From Steroidobacter denitrificans (GTDB lineage Bacteria > Pseudomonadota > Gammaproteobacteria > Steroidobacterales > Steroidobacteraceae): 64,000 nt of DNA. Shown one piece after another: positions 25,226 to 33,809 of the stretch. The notes below the pieces were generated by a model that made no database searches, was not told the origin of the DNA, and saw only the letters and a program-made list of their open reading frames with translations. The position numbers and the translations under genes are program-made. The stretch covers positions 770,001 through 834,000 of the forward strand of contig NZ_CP011971.1 in the NCBI RefSeq assembly GCF_001579945.1, in the 5' to 3' direction. The first letter of the stretch is position 1; every line of letters starts with the position of its first letter.

Positions 25226-26515
25226 ATGAGAATGGCGGTAGACAAGGAGGAACACTTGAACGGGCGTCCCGGCAGGGACGCAGGCCCAGGCCCAGGCCCG
25301 GGCACAGGTACTGGCGTAGGCCTGGGCCCAGGCGCCGCCGTCAGCCCAGGCATCGGCACCGGTCTTGCGGGGCTGCTCGAAGCATTCGGGATGCCTCTCG
25401 AGCGCTTTTGCGAACTGCTGGAATTGATCTATCAGGGGCCCCTCGAGGCCACCCCCTGCAGCAGTGCCATGCTGGAATTGCGTAACTGGCTGCAGGCCAA
25501 TGGCAGCATTCTGGTTCTGCGTCCCGCTCGCGCCAATACGCTGGCGGTCGTCATCCAGGATCGAGGCCGCGGACCCAAGCTCTCTACCTCCGTGTATACG
25601 CAGTTTTCGATTTTTTCCCTCGATCCCTTCGTCGGCTTGCCGGCCGATCGGGCGGTGACGATCGATGAGATCGTCGATCAGGAGAAATTGGCCCAGAGCG
25701 CGTTCTTCAAGCAATACGTCGAGCCGCGCCAGGTTCGCTACATTCTCGGCGTCGATATCCACGGGGATGATGGCCGGGAGTTTCGCCTGCGTTTTACGCG
25801 TCCGGCGAATAGCATGGAGTTTTCGAGCATGGACAAGGCGCTCGTGGAGGCGCTCGTCCCGCACTTCAAGCGGGCGCTCAATTTCTACGGCCGCCTGGGG
25901 CAGGTGGAAACGGAAATGCAGCTCTATGCCAATGTCATGAGCAGCATGCTCGTAGGATCGATCATTCTGGATGGATCAGGGGCGATTCTACGTGCCAACA
26001 ATGTTGCGCAAGCAATCTTGACGGAGAAAGATGGCTTGCTGGTGACTGCGGGTGGCCTTTCGACGGAGTATCGCAACGAGAACCGCGAACTGCAGCGGCT
26101 CATTCGCCAGATTTTGGCGGTGCCTCCAGGGCAGCCGTCCATGGCCGAAGCGCTATCGGTCACCCGCCCCTCCGGGCGGGCGAGCCTGAACCTGCTGATT
26201 CGGCCGATACCCCTGAGCGAATGCTCCGAGGGGCCGAACCGGCCCAGTGTCGTGGTGTTCATCCGCGATCCGGACCATCGGACCCAGCCCCCGGTCGAAC
26301 TCGTGCAAAGGCTATTTCACTTTACGCCTGCCGAGGCGAAGCTCGCCCTGCTGCTCACCGATGGGCTCAGTCTCGACGAGGCGGCCGAGGCGCTGGGAAT
26401 CAGCAAAAATACGGCACGCGCCCACCTACGTGCCATCTTTTCCAAGACCGGCGTGACGCGTCAGACCACTCTGGTGAGGCTGCTGCTGAACAGCGTCGCC
26501 GCCATCAGCAGCTGA
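25226..26515 (+). CDS. LuxR-family transcriptional regulator with PAS-like core
   Basis: This 429-residue regulator ends in a LuxR/GerE helix-turn-helix (about 365-425: FTPAEAKLALLLTDGLSLDE, ALGISKNTARAHLRAIFSKTG). A PAS-like segment precedes it (about 240-330, MLVGSIILDGSGAILRANN), and an uncharacterised N-terminal region may sense a ligand. Residues 20-36 are an alternating Gly-X tract (GPGPGPGTGTGVGLGPG) encoded by a near-hexameric CAGGCC repeat. The next in-frame ATG is at 25394, so the real start may lie beyond the tract. It is convergent with the TonB receptor gene, with 5 nt between stops, and is a candidate regulator of this locus. Confidence 0.88.
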   Translation: MRMAVDKEEHLNGRPGRDAGPGPGPGTGTGVGLGPGAAVSPGIGTGLAGLLEAFGMPLERFCELLELIYQGPLEATPCSSAMLELRNWLQANGSILVLRPARANTLAVVIQDRGRGPKLSTSVYTQFSIFSLDPFVGLPADRAVTIDEIVDQEKLAQSAFFKQYVEPRQVRYILGVDIHGDDGREFRLRFTRPANSMEFSSMDKALVEALVPHFKRALNFYGRLGQVETEMQLYANVMSSMLVGSIILDGSGAILRANNVAQAILTEKDGLLVTAGGLSTEYRNENRELQRLIRQILAVPPGQPSMAEALSVTRPSGRASLNLLIRPIPLSECSEGPNRPSVVVFIRDPDHRTQPPVELVQRLFHFTPAEAKLALLLTDGLSLDEAAEALGISKNTARAHLRAIFSKTGVTRQTTLVRLLLNSVAAISS

Positions 26516-26520
26516 CGGCG

Positions 26521-28704
26521 TCAGAACGCATACTCGACACCTACGCCGTAAGTCCTCGGTTTTTCGTAGGTTGCGCCGTCATATAGATCGACCAGGAAGG
26601 TCGCCTTCATATATTTCTCGTTCGTCAGATTCTTGCCCCAGAGATTCAGCTTGAAGCGGGAATCGCGCGGTTGCCAGGCAGCCCGGGCCGATAGAGTGGT
26701 GTAGGACGGCTGGCGCACGCGCTCTTGGGCATCCCAGTAGAATTCATCCGAGTGAAACACCACGGCCGAGAGTTCCACGGCGCCGAAGTCGAATTCGTGC
26801 GCATAGTTGGCGGTCAATCCCGCCGTCCATTCCGGCGATTTCGGCGTCTTGAAACCGCTGGCGTCGATGATGGCGTTCTCATTGCCACAGAGGCAATCCG
26901 GCCCGCCGGTGGGCACGAGGACCACGGCATTGGGATAGCGATCGAACTCCGCCTGCAGCAGTGCCAGCCCGGCCGTGAGCGTGAAGTCATTCGTCACCCG
27001 AAAGGTCAGGTCGGCATCGAGCCCGTAGATTTCCGAGGAGGCGGCATTCGCCGTGGTATTCAAATTGTCGGTGACCGTCATCACCTGCTGGTCCGAGTAA
27101 TCGTAATAGAAGGCGGCGAGGTTGGCGCTCAGCCGCCGATTCGGCGAGGTCTTCACCCCCACCTCGATCGCCTTTATTTCCTCCGGGTTGAAGGGGATCG
27201 GATCGGCCGCGGCGATATTGAAGCCGCCGCTCTTGAAGCCCTCTGAATAGGTGATGTAGAGGGTGTCGTCCTCCAGGAAGCGATAGCGCAGCGACACCCG
27301 CGGCGTGAAGCTGTCCCAGCTCTTCGAGCCCAGCCGGGGCATCTCAGGCTCGGGTCCATAGCCGAACTGGAAGGTGCCGTAGGCGGTGCGCTTCTCATCG
27401 CTGTAGCGCGCCCCACCGACCAGGGTCAGCCGGTCGGTCAGATCGTAGCTTAACTCGCCGAAGATGGCGTAGGCTTCAGTCACCTGCCGCGACCAGACGA
27501 ACATCGGCGTGGGGATTCCCTCGACAGTGATGAAATCGCCGAGCAGATCGAGCGGATCGTAGCGCCCGTCGCTGTGATAATAGAACAGTCCGCCCACGGC
27601 ACGCAGGCGCTCCTCCGGACGGCTGGAGAAAATGAATTCCTGCGAGTAGTCTTTCTGGAGTTCATTGAGGTTATACCAAAGTCCGTCATAACTGGAGCCA
27701 TCAGGATCCATCACGTAGAGCGCGTCGACCTTGTTGTAGGCGGTCATCGAGGAAAGCGTTCCGGCCGCGAAATCGAAATCCGCCTTCAGGCTGGCAAGAT
27801 AGACGGTGCTGTCTGCGAAAGGGGTGCGGGACGCGGCGAACTCGTAGGGCCGCTCGGCAAATTCAGCACCGGGAATATTTCGCGCCAGGGCATTACCGCC
27901 AATCGCCGAGTAGTTCTGGGTGTCTTCATCGCGACGGTCCATATAGCCGAGGCTGAGCAGCAATGTCACCTCGTCGCTGGGTTGGGCGAGCAGCTTGCCG
28001 CGTACCACCGTGCTCTCGACGCCGCCGACATTGTTACGGCCTGTGACGATATCGCGGTGATAGCCGTCGCTGTCCTCGCGATACGCCGATAGGCTGCCTG
28101 CCAGCGTGTCGCCGACCAGCGGACCGCTGATGAAGCCCTTGGCGGTTACGGTATCGAAGCGCCCGTAGTCCAGACTCAGGCGGCCACTCGGCGTAAAGCC
28201 GGGTTCGAGCGTGAAGATACGGATCGCCCCACCGGTGGCATTGCGTCCGAACAATGTGCCCTGCGGGCCTTTCAGCGCTTCGATCTGCAGTATATCGGGG
28301 AGATCGAAGCTGTTGGCGATCTGGTTGGCCTGGTAGACGCCGTCCAGATAAAGAGCCACATTGGGATCGTTGCCCGGATCGGTCTGCTGCGACCCTACAC
28401 CACGTATGATCGGCTGCAGATTCGCCCCGGTGCCGGCGAGGGTGAGCCCCGGAGCCACCGTCGTTAGATCACGCAGGTTGGTCACCCCGGCCTTTTCGAG
28501 CTGCTCTCCGGATTGAACCGTGATCGCGATCGGCACGTCCTGGAGCCGCTCGGCCCGACGCTGGGCGGTGACGACCACCTCGGTGATGGTTTCCTGGATC
28601 TCCGTGGCGGGACCGGCGCTTGGTGATTGCGCCATGGCGCCGGCCGCGACTACCGCACCGCAAGCGCCGGCAACGAATTTATATGCCTTAGGAATAGCGA
28701 TCAT
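26521..28704 (-). CDS. TonB-dependent outer-membrane receptor
   Basis: This 727-residue receptor has a signal peptide (MIAIPKAYKFVAGACGAVVA and on to AMAQ). A TonB box follows (ETITEVVVTAQRR), then the plug domain (DVPIAITVQSGEQL, DGVYQANQIANSFDLPDILQ, LFGRNATGGAI), and a beta-barrel ending in the typical aromatic YAF. ATG 28704 is preferred over the upstream ATG at 28731 because the signal peptide then starts directly at the N-terminus. Receptors of this type in sphingomonads and steroid degraders import hydrophobic substrates. The gene is divergent from module B, and the gap holds a candidate operator and a long palindrome. Confidence 0.93.
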   Translation of the reverse strand: MIAIPKAYKFVAGACGAVVAAGAMAQSPSAGPATEIQETITEVVVTAQRRAERLQDVPIAITVQSGEQLEKAGVTNLRDLTTVAPGLTLAGTGANLQPIIRGVGSQQTDPGNDPNVALYLDGVYQANQIANSFDLPDILQIEALKGPQGTLFGRNATGGAIRIFTLEPGFTPSGRLSLDYGRFDTVTAKGFISGPLVGDTLAGSLSAYREDSDGYHRDIVTGRNNVGGVESTVVRGKLLAQPSDEVTLLLSLGYMDRRDEDTQNYSAIGGNALARNIPGAEFAERPYEFAASRTPFADSTVYLASLKADFDFAAGTLSSMTAYNKVDALYVMDPDGSSYDGLWYNLNELQKDYSQEFIFSSRPEERLRAVGGLFYYHSDGRYDPLDLLGDFITVEGIPTPMFVWSRQVTEAYAIFGELSYDLTDRLTLVGGARYSDEKRTAYGTFQFGYGPEPEMPRLGSKSWDSFTPRVSLRYRFLEDDTLYITYSEGFKSGGFNIAAADPIPFNPEEIKAIEVGVKTSPNRRLSANLAAFYYDYSDQQVMTVTDNLNTTANAASSEIYGLDADLTFRVTNDFTLTAGLALLQAEFDRYPNAVVLVPTGGPDCLCGNENAIIDASGFKTPKSPEWTAGLTANYAHEFDFGAVELSAVVFHSDEFYWDAQERVRQPSYTTLSARAAWQPRDSRFKLNLWGKNLTNEKYMKATFLVDLYDGATYEKPRTYGVGVEYAF

Positions 28705-28864
28705 TGTCTTTACCCTATTGATCGAACACATGCCCCATGCCGTTGTTGCGAAATTACTACAATTCCTGTTTCTTGTTCATGAGCTTTTGATGCTCGTATC
28801 TCCGCATAAAATCGGATTTTTAATGGCATTGAGAAATGACACTAGGGAATGTGTATCGTTGTAA

Positions 28865-28884
28865 CATCGTCCGACCGGACTACG
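28865..28884. promoter_or_regulatory. candidate regulon operator, site 4
   Basis: CATCGTCC-GACC-GGACTACG has a perfect left half and two changes in the right half of the recurring palindrome. It lies 161 nt before the TonB receptor start, in the divergent gap shared with module B. Confidence 0.55.
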
Positions 28885-28988
28885 GATCGACCGTGATGAA
28901 CAGGCGCTCTCGAGCGTGGCGAGCGACCGTCGTGGCGGCGGTCGACCGCCACTGCAGACGGCGGCATCGCAATGACGAGTTGCGGCGA

Positions 28989-29052
28989 TCCCGCTCATGG
29001 TCCCTGTCTGTCGTGCCTTTGGATTCACGACAGACAGGGACCATGAGCGGGA
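28989..29052. repeat. 27-bp perfect inverted repeat
   Basis: The arm at 28989-29015 (starts TCCCGCTCATGGTCCC) is matched exactly in reverse complement at 29026-29052, with a 10-nt loop CCTTTGGATT. The structure lies 205 nt before the module B retro-aldolase. It has no coding capacity. It may be a REP/MITE-type element or a very stable RNA hairpin. The rest of the gap 28705-29256 has only the candidate operator. Confidence 0.85.
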
Positions 29053-29256
29053 CATCCAGTGTGCCTATGACCCTGCCGCAGGAAAGCTTTGGTCGAGCGT
29101 AACCGTGCTTGGTACAGAAGCCGGCCGCCGAGCTGTTGCACGGTCACGGATCCGCATGATAATTTTATTTGTCGGATAGCAAGTAAATCTCGATGTGGAT
29201 ACGAGATTCACTATCATCCAGGATTTCAACGGCCGAGGCGCGGCAGGGGATTTACA

Positions 29257-30468
29257 ATGGGATTGAGTGGACAGGCGGCGCTCGTGGGGGCGGCGCAGTA
29301 CAGGCCGGAAAAATACAGTACCGCGCCGCAGATGTTTCATCTGGAACAGGTTGCGGATCTGACGGTGCGGGCATTGGCCGATGCGGGTCTCGAGCTGGCG
29401 GAGGTGGACGGCCTGATCGTGCCGGCGCCGCAATTTCATGAAGCCACCATGTTCGTTCCGGCGATGGCCGGAGAGTATCTGGGGGTGGCTCTGAATTACG
29501 CCGAGGTCGTGGATCTGGGCGGCGCCAGTTCGGTCGCCATGGCATGGCGCGCGGCGGCGGCGATCGAGATGGGCATGTGCAACACGGTGGTGTGTGCCAT
29601 TCCGCAACGCATGGCGCCCTTCGCGCCTGACGAGGACATGTCTGAATTCATGCGCGCGAGCCGCTATGGAGGCCACAGTACGCGGTATGGCGCCCCCGAA
29701 GCGGAATTGGACTTGCCCTATGGGCATATGGCGCAAAATACCGGTTATGCGCTGATCGCACAGCGCTATGCGGCCACCTATGACTATGATCCCGCCGCGC
29801 TGGCGCGCATCGCCGTCGCCCAGCGTTTCAATGCCTGCCATAATCCGGAGGCGATCTTCCACGGCCAGCCGATCACGGTCGAGGATGTGCTGGCCTCGCG
29901 CATGGTGGCGGAACCATTGCGCGTACTGGAAATCGTCATGCCGGTGGCGGGCGGCGGTGCAATGGTGATCACCCGCGCCGACCGGACTCGAAGTATCCGT
30001 CATCGCGCGGTCAAGATCATCGGCTGCGGCGAGCATGTGCAAAGCAAGTCCCCGACCTATGCTCAGGATATGCTGGCGACGCCGATCGGACCGGCTTCCC
30101 GACGCGCTTTCGAGATGTCGGGCTTCAAGCCTGCCGACATGCATATGGCGCAGATCTACGATTGCTACACCATCACCGTACTTCTGACGCTGGAGGATGC
30201 CGGCTTTTGTCCCAAGGGCGAGGGCATGCGCTTTCTGCGCGAGCATGATCTGACTTTCAAGGGAAATTTTCCGATGAACACGCATGGTGGCCAACTCAGC
30301 TTCGGGCAGGCCGGCCTCGCCGGAGGCATGTCGCAGGTGATCGAAGCGATGCAGCAGATTCAAGGGCGGGCGGGAGAGCGGCAGCTGGCCAGGCACGATC
30401 TGGCCTATGTCTCCGGCACCGGCGGCGTAATGAGCGAGCAGGGCGCTCTGATCTTACAGGGGGCATGA
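29257..30468 (+). CDS. thiolase-fold retro-aldolase-like protein, module B
   Basis: This 403-residue SCP-x-type thiolase homologue begins LSGQAALVGAAQYRPEKYS. The signature regions read QIYDCYTITVLLTLEDAGF and NTHGGQLSFGQAG, so the thiolase GHP His is absent and HDCFT has become YDCYT, as in the module A and C enzymes. It is therefore more likely a C-C lyase or an Ltp3/Ltp4-type enzyme than a beta-ketothiolase. ATG 29257 has AGGGGA 10 nt upstream; the longer frame from 29089 has no family similarity. Its stop overlaps the next start by 4 nt (ATGA), so it is translationally coupled to its DUF35 partner. Confidence 0.85.
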   Translation: MGLSGQAALVGAAQYRPEKYSTAPQMFHLEQVADLTVRALADAGLELAEVDGLIVPAPQFHEATMFVPAMAGEYLGVALNYAEVVDLGGASSVAMAWRAAAAIEMGMCNTVVCAIPQRMAPFAPDEDMSEFMRASRYGGHSTRYGAPEAELDLPYGHMAQNTGYALIAQRYAATYDYDPAALARIAVAQRFNACHNPEAIFHGQPITVEDVLASRMVAEPLRVLEIVMPVAGGGAMVITRADRTRSIRHRAVKIIGCGEHVQSKSPTYAQDMLATPIGPASRRAFEMSGFKPADMHMAQIYDCYTITVLLTLEDAGFCPKGEGMRFLREHDLTFKGNFPMNTHGGQLSFGQAGLAGGMSQVIEAMQQIQGRAGERQLARHDLAYVSGTGGVMSEQGALILQGA

Positions 30469-31421
30469 ACGCCATGACCTGGAACAAACCGCTGCCGCAA
30501 CCCACGCCGACTTCGGCTCCATACTGGGAAGGTCTGAAGGCCCACGAAGTGCGCATCCAGCAGTGCGACCAAGGCCACTGGGTGTTCTTTCCGCGTATTC
30601 ATTGTCCCGTCTGCGCCAGCCGTGAACTGGCGTGGCGCAAGATTTCCGGTGAGGGGACGCTGTATACCTTCACGGTGGCTCGTATACCCACGATGCCAGA
30701 ATTCACCGATGAAATGCCGCAAATCCTCGCCGTGGTGAAATTCGACGAGGGTCCGCACATCAATACGACCATCGTCGGCGCCGATCCTGCGACGCTCAAG
30801 GTGGGCCAGCGTGTACGCCCGGTGTTCGATGATCGCCCCGGCACGGCCACCTTGCTGCGCTACACGCCGGTGGAGTCGGCACATCCAGGTGTGATCGATG
30901 ACGCGGCCGACGCGAAGGTCATGCCCGCTGCGGAAACCGTGCCCGCTGTGGCGGTCCGCAAGATCGACATCAAGAATATCGATGCGGTCCGTGCCCTGGT
31001 ATCCGACTCCTTCTCGGCATGGTCGCCGGAGTTGGCGGTCACACAGGAGTTGATCAACGAGTTTGCGGCATTGTCCGGGGATGACTACTGGATCCATACG
31101 GATCCTGAGCGCAGCCGCAAGGAAAGTCCTTTCGGCGGCACCATCGCTCATGGAATGCTGATCCAGGTGCTGCTGGGCCGGCTCAGGATTCCGCAGGATT
31201 ATGAGATCACCGGCTTCAACAACATGGTGAACTACGGATCGGATCGCTTGCGCTTTCCGGTGCCCGTGCCTGCGGGTTGCCGTATTCATGCACGCTCGCG
31301 CGTCAAGTCGGTCGAGCAGGTCAAGAGCGGCGTCAAGCTGATGATGGAGATCAACGTTCACGTGGTTGGTCAGGATGATCGTCCTTGCGCCATCAACGAC
31401 ATGATAATCATGTACATGTGA
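30465..31421 (+). CDS. DUF35-MaoC fusion protein, module B
   Basis: This 318-residue protein combines two functions. The N-terminal DUF35 part (about 15-130) has a ribbon with CDQGH in place of the first CxxC and an intact CPVC, then GEGTLYTFTVARIPTMPEF. A linker (about 135-185) leads to a MaoC hydratase domain with SGDDYWIHTD followed by GGTIAHGML (about 205-235), the full catalytic signature. In the mycobacterial ChsH2 protein the order is MaoC first, DUF35 second; here it is reversed. It probably supplies both the hydratase and the retro-aldolase partner for 29257-30468, which makes module B compact. Confidence 0.88.
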   Translation: MNAMTWNKPLPQPTPTSAPYWEGLKAHEVRIQQCDQGHWVFFPRIHCPVCASRELAWRKISGEGTLYTFTVARIPTMPEFTDEMPQILAVVKFDEGPHINTTIVGADPATLKVGQRVRPVFDDRPGTATLLRYTPVESAHPGVIDDAADAKVMPAAETVPAVAVRKIDIKNIDAVRALVSDSFSAWSPELAVTQELINEFAALSGDDYWIHTDPERSRKESPFGGTIAHGMLIQVLLGRLRIPQDYEITGFNNMVNYGSDRLRFPVPVPAGCRIHARSRVKSVEQVKSGVKLMMEINVHVVGQDDRPCAINDMIIMYM

Positions 31422-31497
31422 GATACGGCATCCCGCAAATCCTTCCGCAGTGACGGCAGTCTGCGGAGAGATCTCGGCAGGAAGATCGAAGCCTGGC

Positions 31498-32955
31498 TCA
31501 GGATGGCATGCTGGAGCGGATGACTCGATCGATCATTCGCTCCAGCTTGCCGTCGCCATACGGCGGCAGCATGCCGATGAGCTTGCGTGGATCGAACCAG
31601 CCGGCCTTGAACACGGTGCGTGCGTGACTGAATTCCAGGAATCCTTCGTAGCCGTGATAGCGGCCCATGCCTGAATTGCCGATTCCGCCGAAGGGAGCAT
31701 CTTCCAGCGCGGGATGCATCGCCACGTCGTTGATCGATACGCCGCCCGAGATCGTGTGATCGAGCACGTAACGTTCCTCGGTCGCATCCTTGCCGAAATA
31801 ATAGAGTGCGAGCGGCCGCGGCCTGGCGTTGATGCCGGCCACGACCTCCTCGAGGCGGTCGTAGGAAAGCACCACCAGCGCCGGCCCGAAGATCTCGTAG
31901 CGCATGATGTCGAGATCTTCGGGTGGATCGATGACCAGCCGTAGCGGCAGACGCTTGTCGCGGGGACCTTCGAAGGGGCCGCCGAGGGTTTCCACACGCA
32001 CACCGCGCGCGGCGGCTTCGGCGACATAGCCATCGACGCGTGAGCAATGCCGCGCATCGATGATCGAGACCCAGTCCGGATTGTCGGTGTAGCTGCCGGG
32101 ATACAGCCGTGCGTGAGCTGCGCTCATGGCCGTGATGAGGGATTCGAGCCTCTCCCGCGGCACGCAGACATAGTCGGCATTGATACAGAGTTGGCCGCTG
32201 TTGGTGCATTTGGCAAGCATGATGCGCTTGGCGGTCATTTGTATATCCGCGCTGCGGCCGACGATCACCGGCGATTTCCCGCCGAGCTCCAGTGTCAGCG
32301 GCACCAGGTTTTCCGCAGCGCTGCGCATGACGGCCTTCGCCACCGTCGTGCCGCCGGTGAGCATCAAATGATCGAAGGGCAGGGCGGAGAATGCTCGTCC
32401 CAATTCCACGCCGCCGGTAATGGCCGCTACTTCGGCCGGATCGAAGAATTCACGCACCACCTGCGCGAGCAGGCCAGCCGTATGCGGGTTGAGCTCCGAG
32501 GGTTTGATGATGGCGCGATTGCCTGCCGCGAGCACATAGGCCAGTGGAGCGATCGTCGTGTAGATGGGATAGTTCCAGGTGCCCAGAATGCCCACGACGC
32601 CCTTCGGCTGGTATTCCACCCGGCCGGTGGCTCCGAACAGACCGAACGGCATCACCTTCTTGCAGCTGCGCGGCTTCATCCATCGCCCGACATGTTTCCT
32701 GGCAAACTTGAGAGAGGTGATGGCACCCATCACGTCCATCATCAGGCTGACGACGCGGGGGCGATTGCCGAAGTCTGCGTCGAGCGCCTCGCTCAAGGCA
32801 TCGCGATGCCGGACCAGCATCGCGATGGCGCGCCGCAGCCGGTCTTTGCGGATCGCCGCGCTGACCGCGCCTTCGGCACGACAGGCGCCTTGCTGGAGCT
32901 GCAGCAGTTTTTGCAACTCCGCCACGGCATCGGTATCGGCGGGATCGTGGTTCAC
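31498..32955 (-). CDS. aldehyde dehydrogenase (coniferyl-aldehyde dehydrogenase-like)
   Basis: This 485-residue NAD(P)-dependent aldehyde dehydrogenase shows TWNYPIYTTIAPL (cofactor site Asn), LELGGKSPVIV with the general-base Glu, NSGQLCINADYV with the nucleophilic Cys, and the C-terminal GNSGMGRYHGYEGFLEFSH. The GTG at 32955 is the likely start: it overlaps the TGA of the upstream gene (GTGA), and the longer frame runs deep into that gene. It should oxidise an aldehyde made by the PQQ alcohol dehydrogenase encoded divergently at 33810. A short remnant of a related gene lies at 60452-60661. Confidence 0.92.
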   Translation of the reverse strand: MNHDPADTDAVAELQKLLQLQQGACRAEGAVSAAIRKDRLRRAIAMLVRHRDALSEALDADFGNRPRVVSLMMDVMGAITSLKFARKHVGRWMKPRSCKKVMPFGLFGATGRVEYQPKGVVGILGTWNYPIYTTIAPLAYVLAAGNRAIIKPSELNPHTAGLLAQVVREFFDPAEVAAITGGVELGRAFSALPFDHLMLTGGTTVAKAVMRSAAENLVPLTLELGGKSPVIVGRSADIQMTAKRIMLAKCTNSGQLCINADYVCVPRERLESLITAMSAAHARLYPGSYTDNPDWVSIIDARHCSRVDGYVAEAAARGVRVETLGGPFEGPRDKRLPLRLVIDPPEDLDIMRYEIFGPALVVLSYDRLEEVVAGINARPRPLALYYFGKDATEERYVLDHTISGGVSINDVAMHPALEDAPFGGIGNSGMGRYHGYEGFLEFSHARTVFKAGWFDPRKLIGMLPPYGDGKLERMIDRVIRSSMPS

Positions 32956-33566
32956 GATGACGGCGCTGAGGATGATTGCGGTTCTCTGTCGATCCAGAAT
33001 CGCCACCGGCAAAACGGCCCATTCTTGTCGGCACGGGGCGGCAGCAGCGGCCATTCCATCTTCATATCCGGATTGAACGCCTTGCAGATCGCCTCGTAGG
33101 CACTATGCTCGAGACTGCCGGGTCCCATGGCGCAAAGCCGGTTCAGTCCGTCTGTATCGCCGTGCTTCTCGTAGAAGTTTGCGTTCTGGCAGAACTTTCC
33201 GCTGTAGCCGACATTGTCGTTGTTGGTGACGTCGAAATCGAAGTCATACATGCCGCCGCCGCGGCAGCCGTCGGGCGCGACTTGGAAGTACTTGAACATG
33301 GAGATCACATCATCATTCTGGATGTTCAGGGCCTTGCGCACGAGCGGTACAGCGAAGCGTGTCATGACGCGCCGATAGATTTCGTTGAACTGGCGCTGCC
33401 CCTCGTCCTTGCCCTGCTCTTCCTGCAGAACCTGCAAGGCAACCACGCACAAACCTTGGAATGTTCTCTGATAATTCTCGATGAGCCGGACCAATGCCTC
33501 CTTGGAAAGATCCGAGAACTGGAGATCTGGTTTGAATGGTCCGCTATAATCGTCCAGCTCAGTCAT
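32952..33566 (-). CDS. conserved hypothetical protein coupled to aldehyde dehydrogenase
   Basis: This 204-residue soluble protein has no signal peptide or membrane segment. The N-terminal half is helical (EALVRLIENYQRTFQGLCVV). The second half contains YDFDFDVTNNDNVGYSG and several Cys (CQNANF, LCAMG, ICKAF), ending FCRWRFWIDRE. The Cys-rich tail ending in CRWRF recalls the L-2-amino-thiazoline-4-carboxylate hydrolase-like/DUF6125 group, but I am not sure of this. Its stop overlaps the GTG of the aldehyde dehydrogenase, so the two are made together. Function unknown. Confidence 0.7.
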   Translation of the reverse strand: MTELDDYSGPFKPDLQFSDLSKEALVRLIENYQRTFQGLCVVALQVLQEEQGKDEGQRQFNEIYRRVMTRFAVPLVRKALNIQNDDVISMFKYFQVAPDGCRGGGMYDFDFDVTNNDNVGYSGKFCQNANFYEKHGDTDGLNRLCAMGPGSLEHSAYEAICKAFNPDMKMEWPLLPPRADKNGPFCRWRFWIDREPQSSSAPSS

Positions 33567-33676
33567 TTTTCAACACCTCTTCATCGTAATATGATCCGCC
33601 GGTTCCGGCGGCGCACGCCGGGTATGGACTTCGCAACTGCGTGCCAGGGTAGCAAAGAGTATCACTACTCCCGGTG

Positions 33677-33708
33677 CATCGTCCGGACGGACGATGAGCC
33701 GGACGATG
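33677..33708. promoter_or_regulatory. candidate regulon operator, site 5 (perfect, with a third half-site)
   Basis: CATCGTCC-GGAC-GGACGATG (33677-33696) is an exact match to the recurring palindrome. A further GGACGATG follows at 33701-33708, again after a 4-nt spacer, giving a 12-nt phasing. It lies midway between the divergent genes starting at 33566 (minus) and 33810 (plus). Confidence 0.7.
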
Positions 33709-33809
33709 GTGCACTGGATCCTGCATTGCAAAGCAACCGCCTGTATTCCAAGCAACCGTCAATACGACAGTGATGATGGTTGATCACCCCATGGAAGCCG
33801 TGTGGAACT

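Noticed and set aside
29089-29256. Upstream extension of the module B thiolase-fold gene
   Set aside because: Its residues do not resemble the family N-terminus; ATG 29257 has a strong ribosome site.
31444-31467. 7-bp stem between convergent module B and aldehyde dehydrogenase genes
   Set aside because: Short stem with a 10-nt loop and no T tract; not strong enough to call a terminator.
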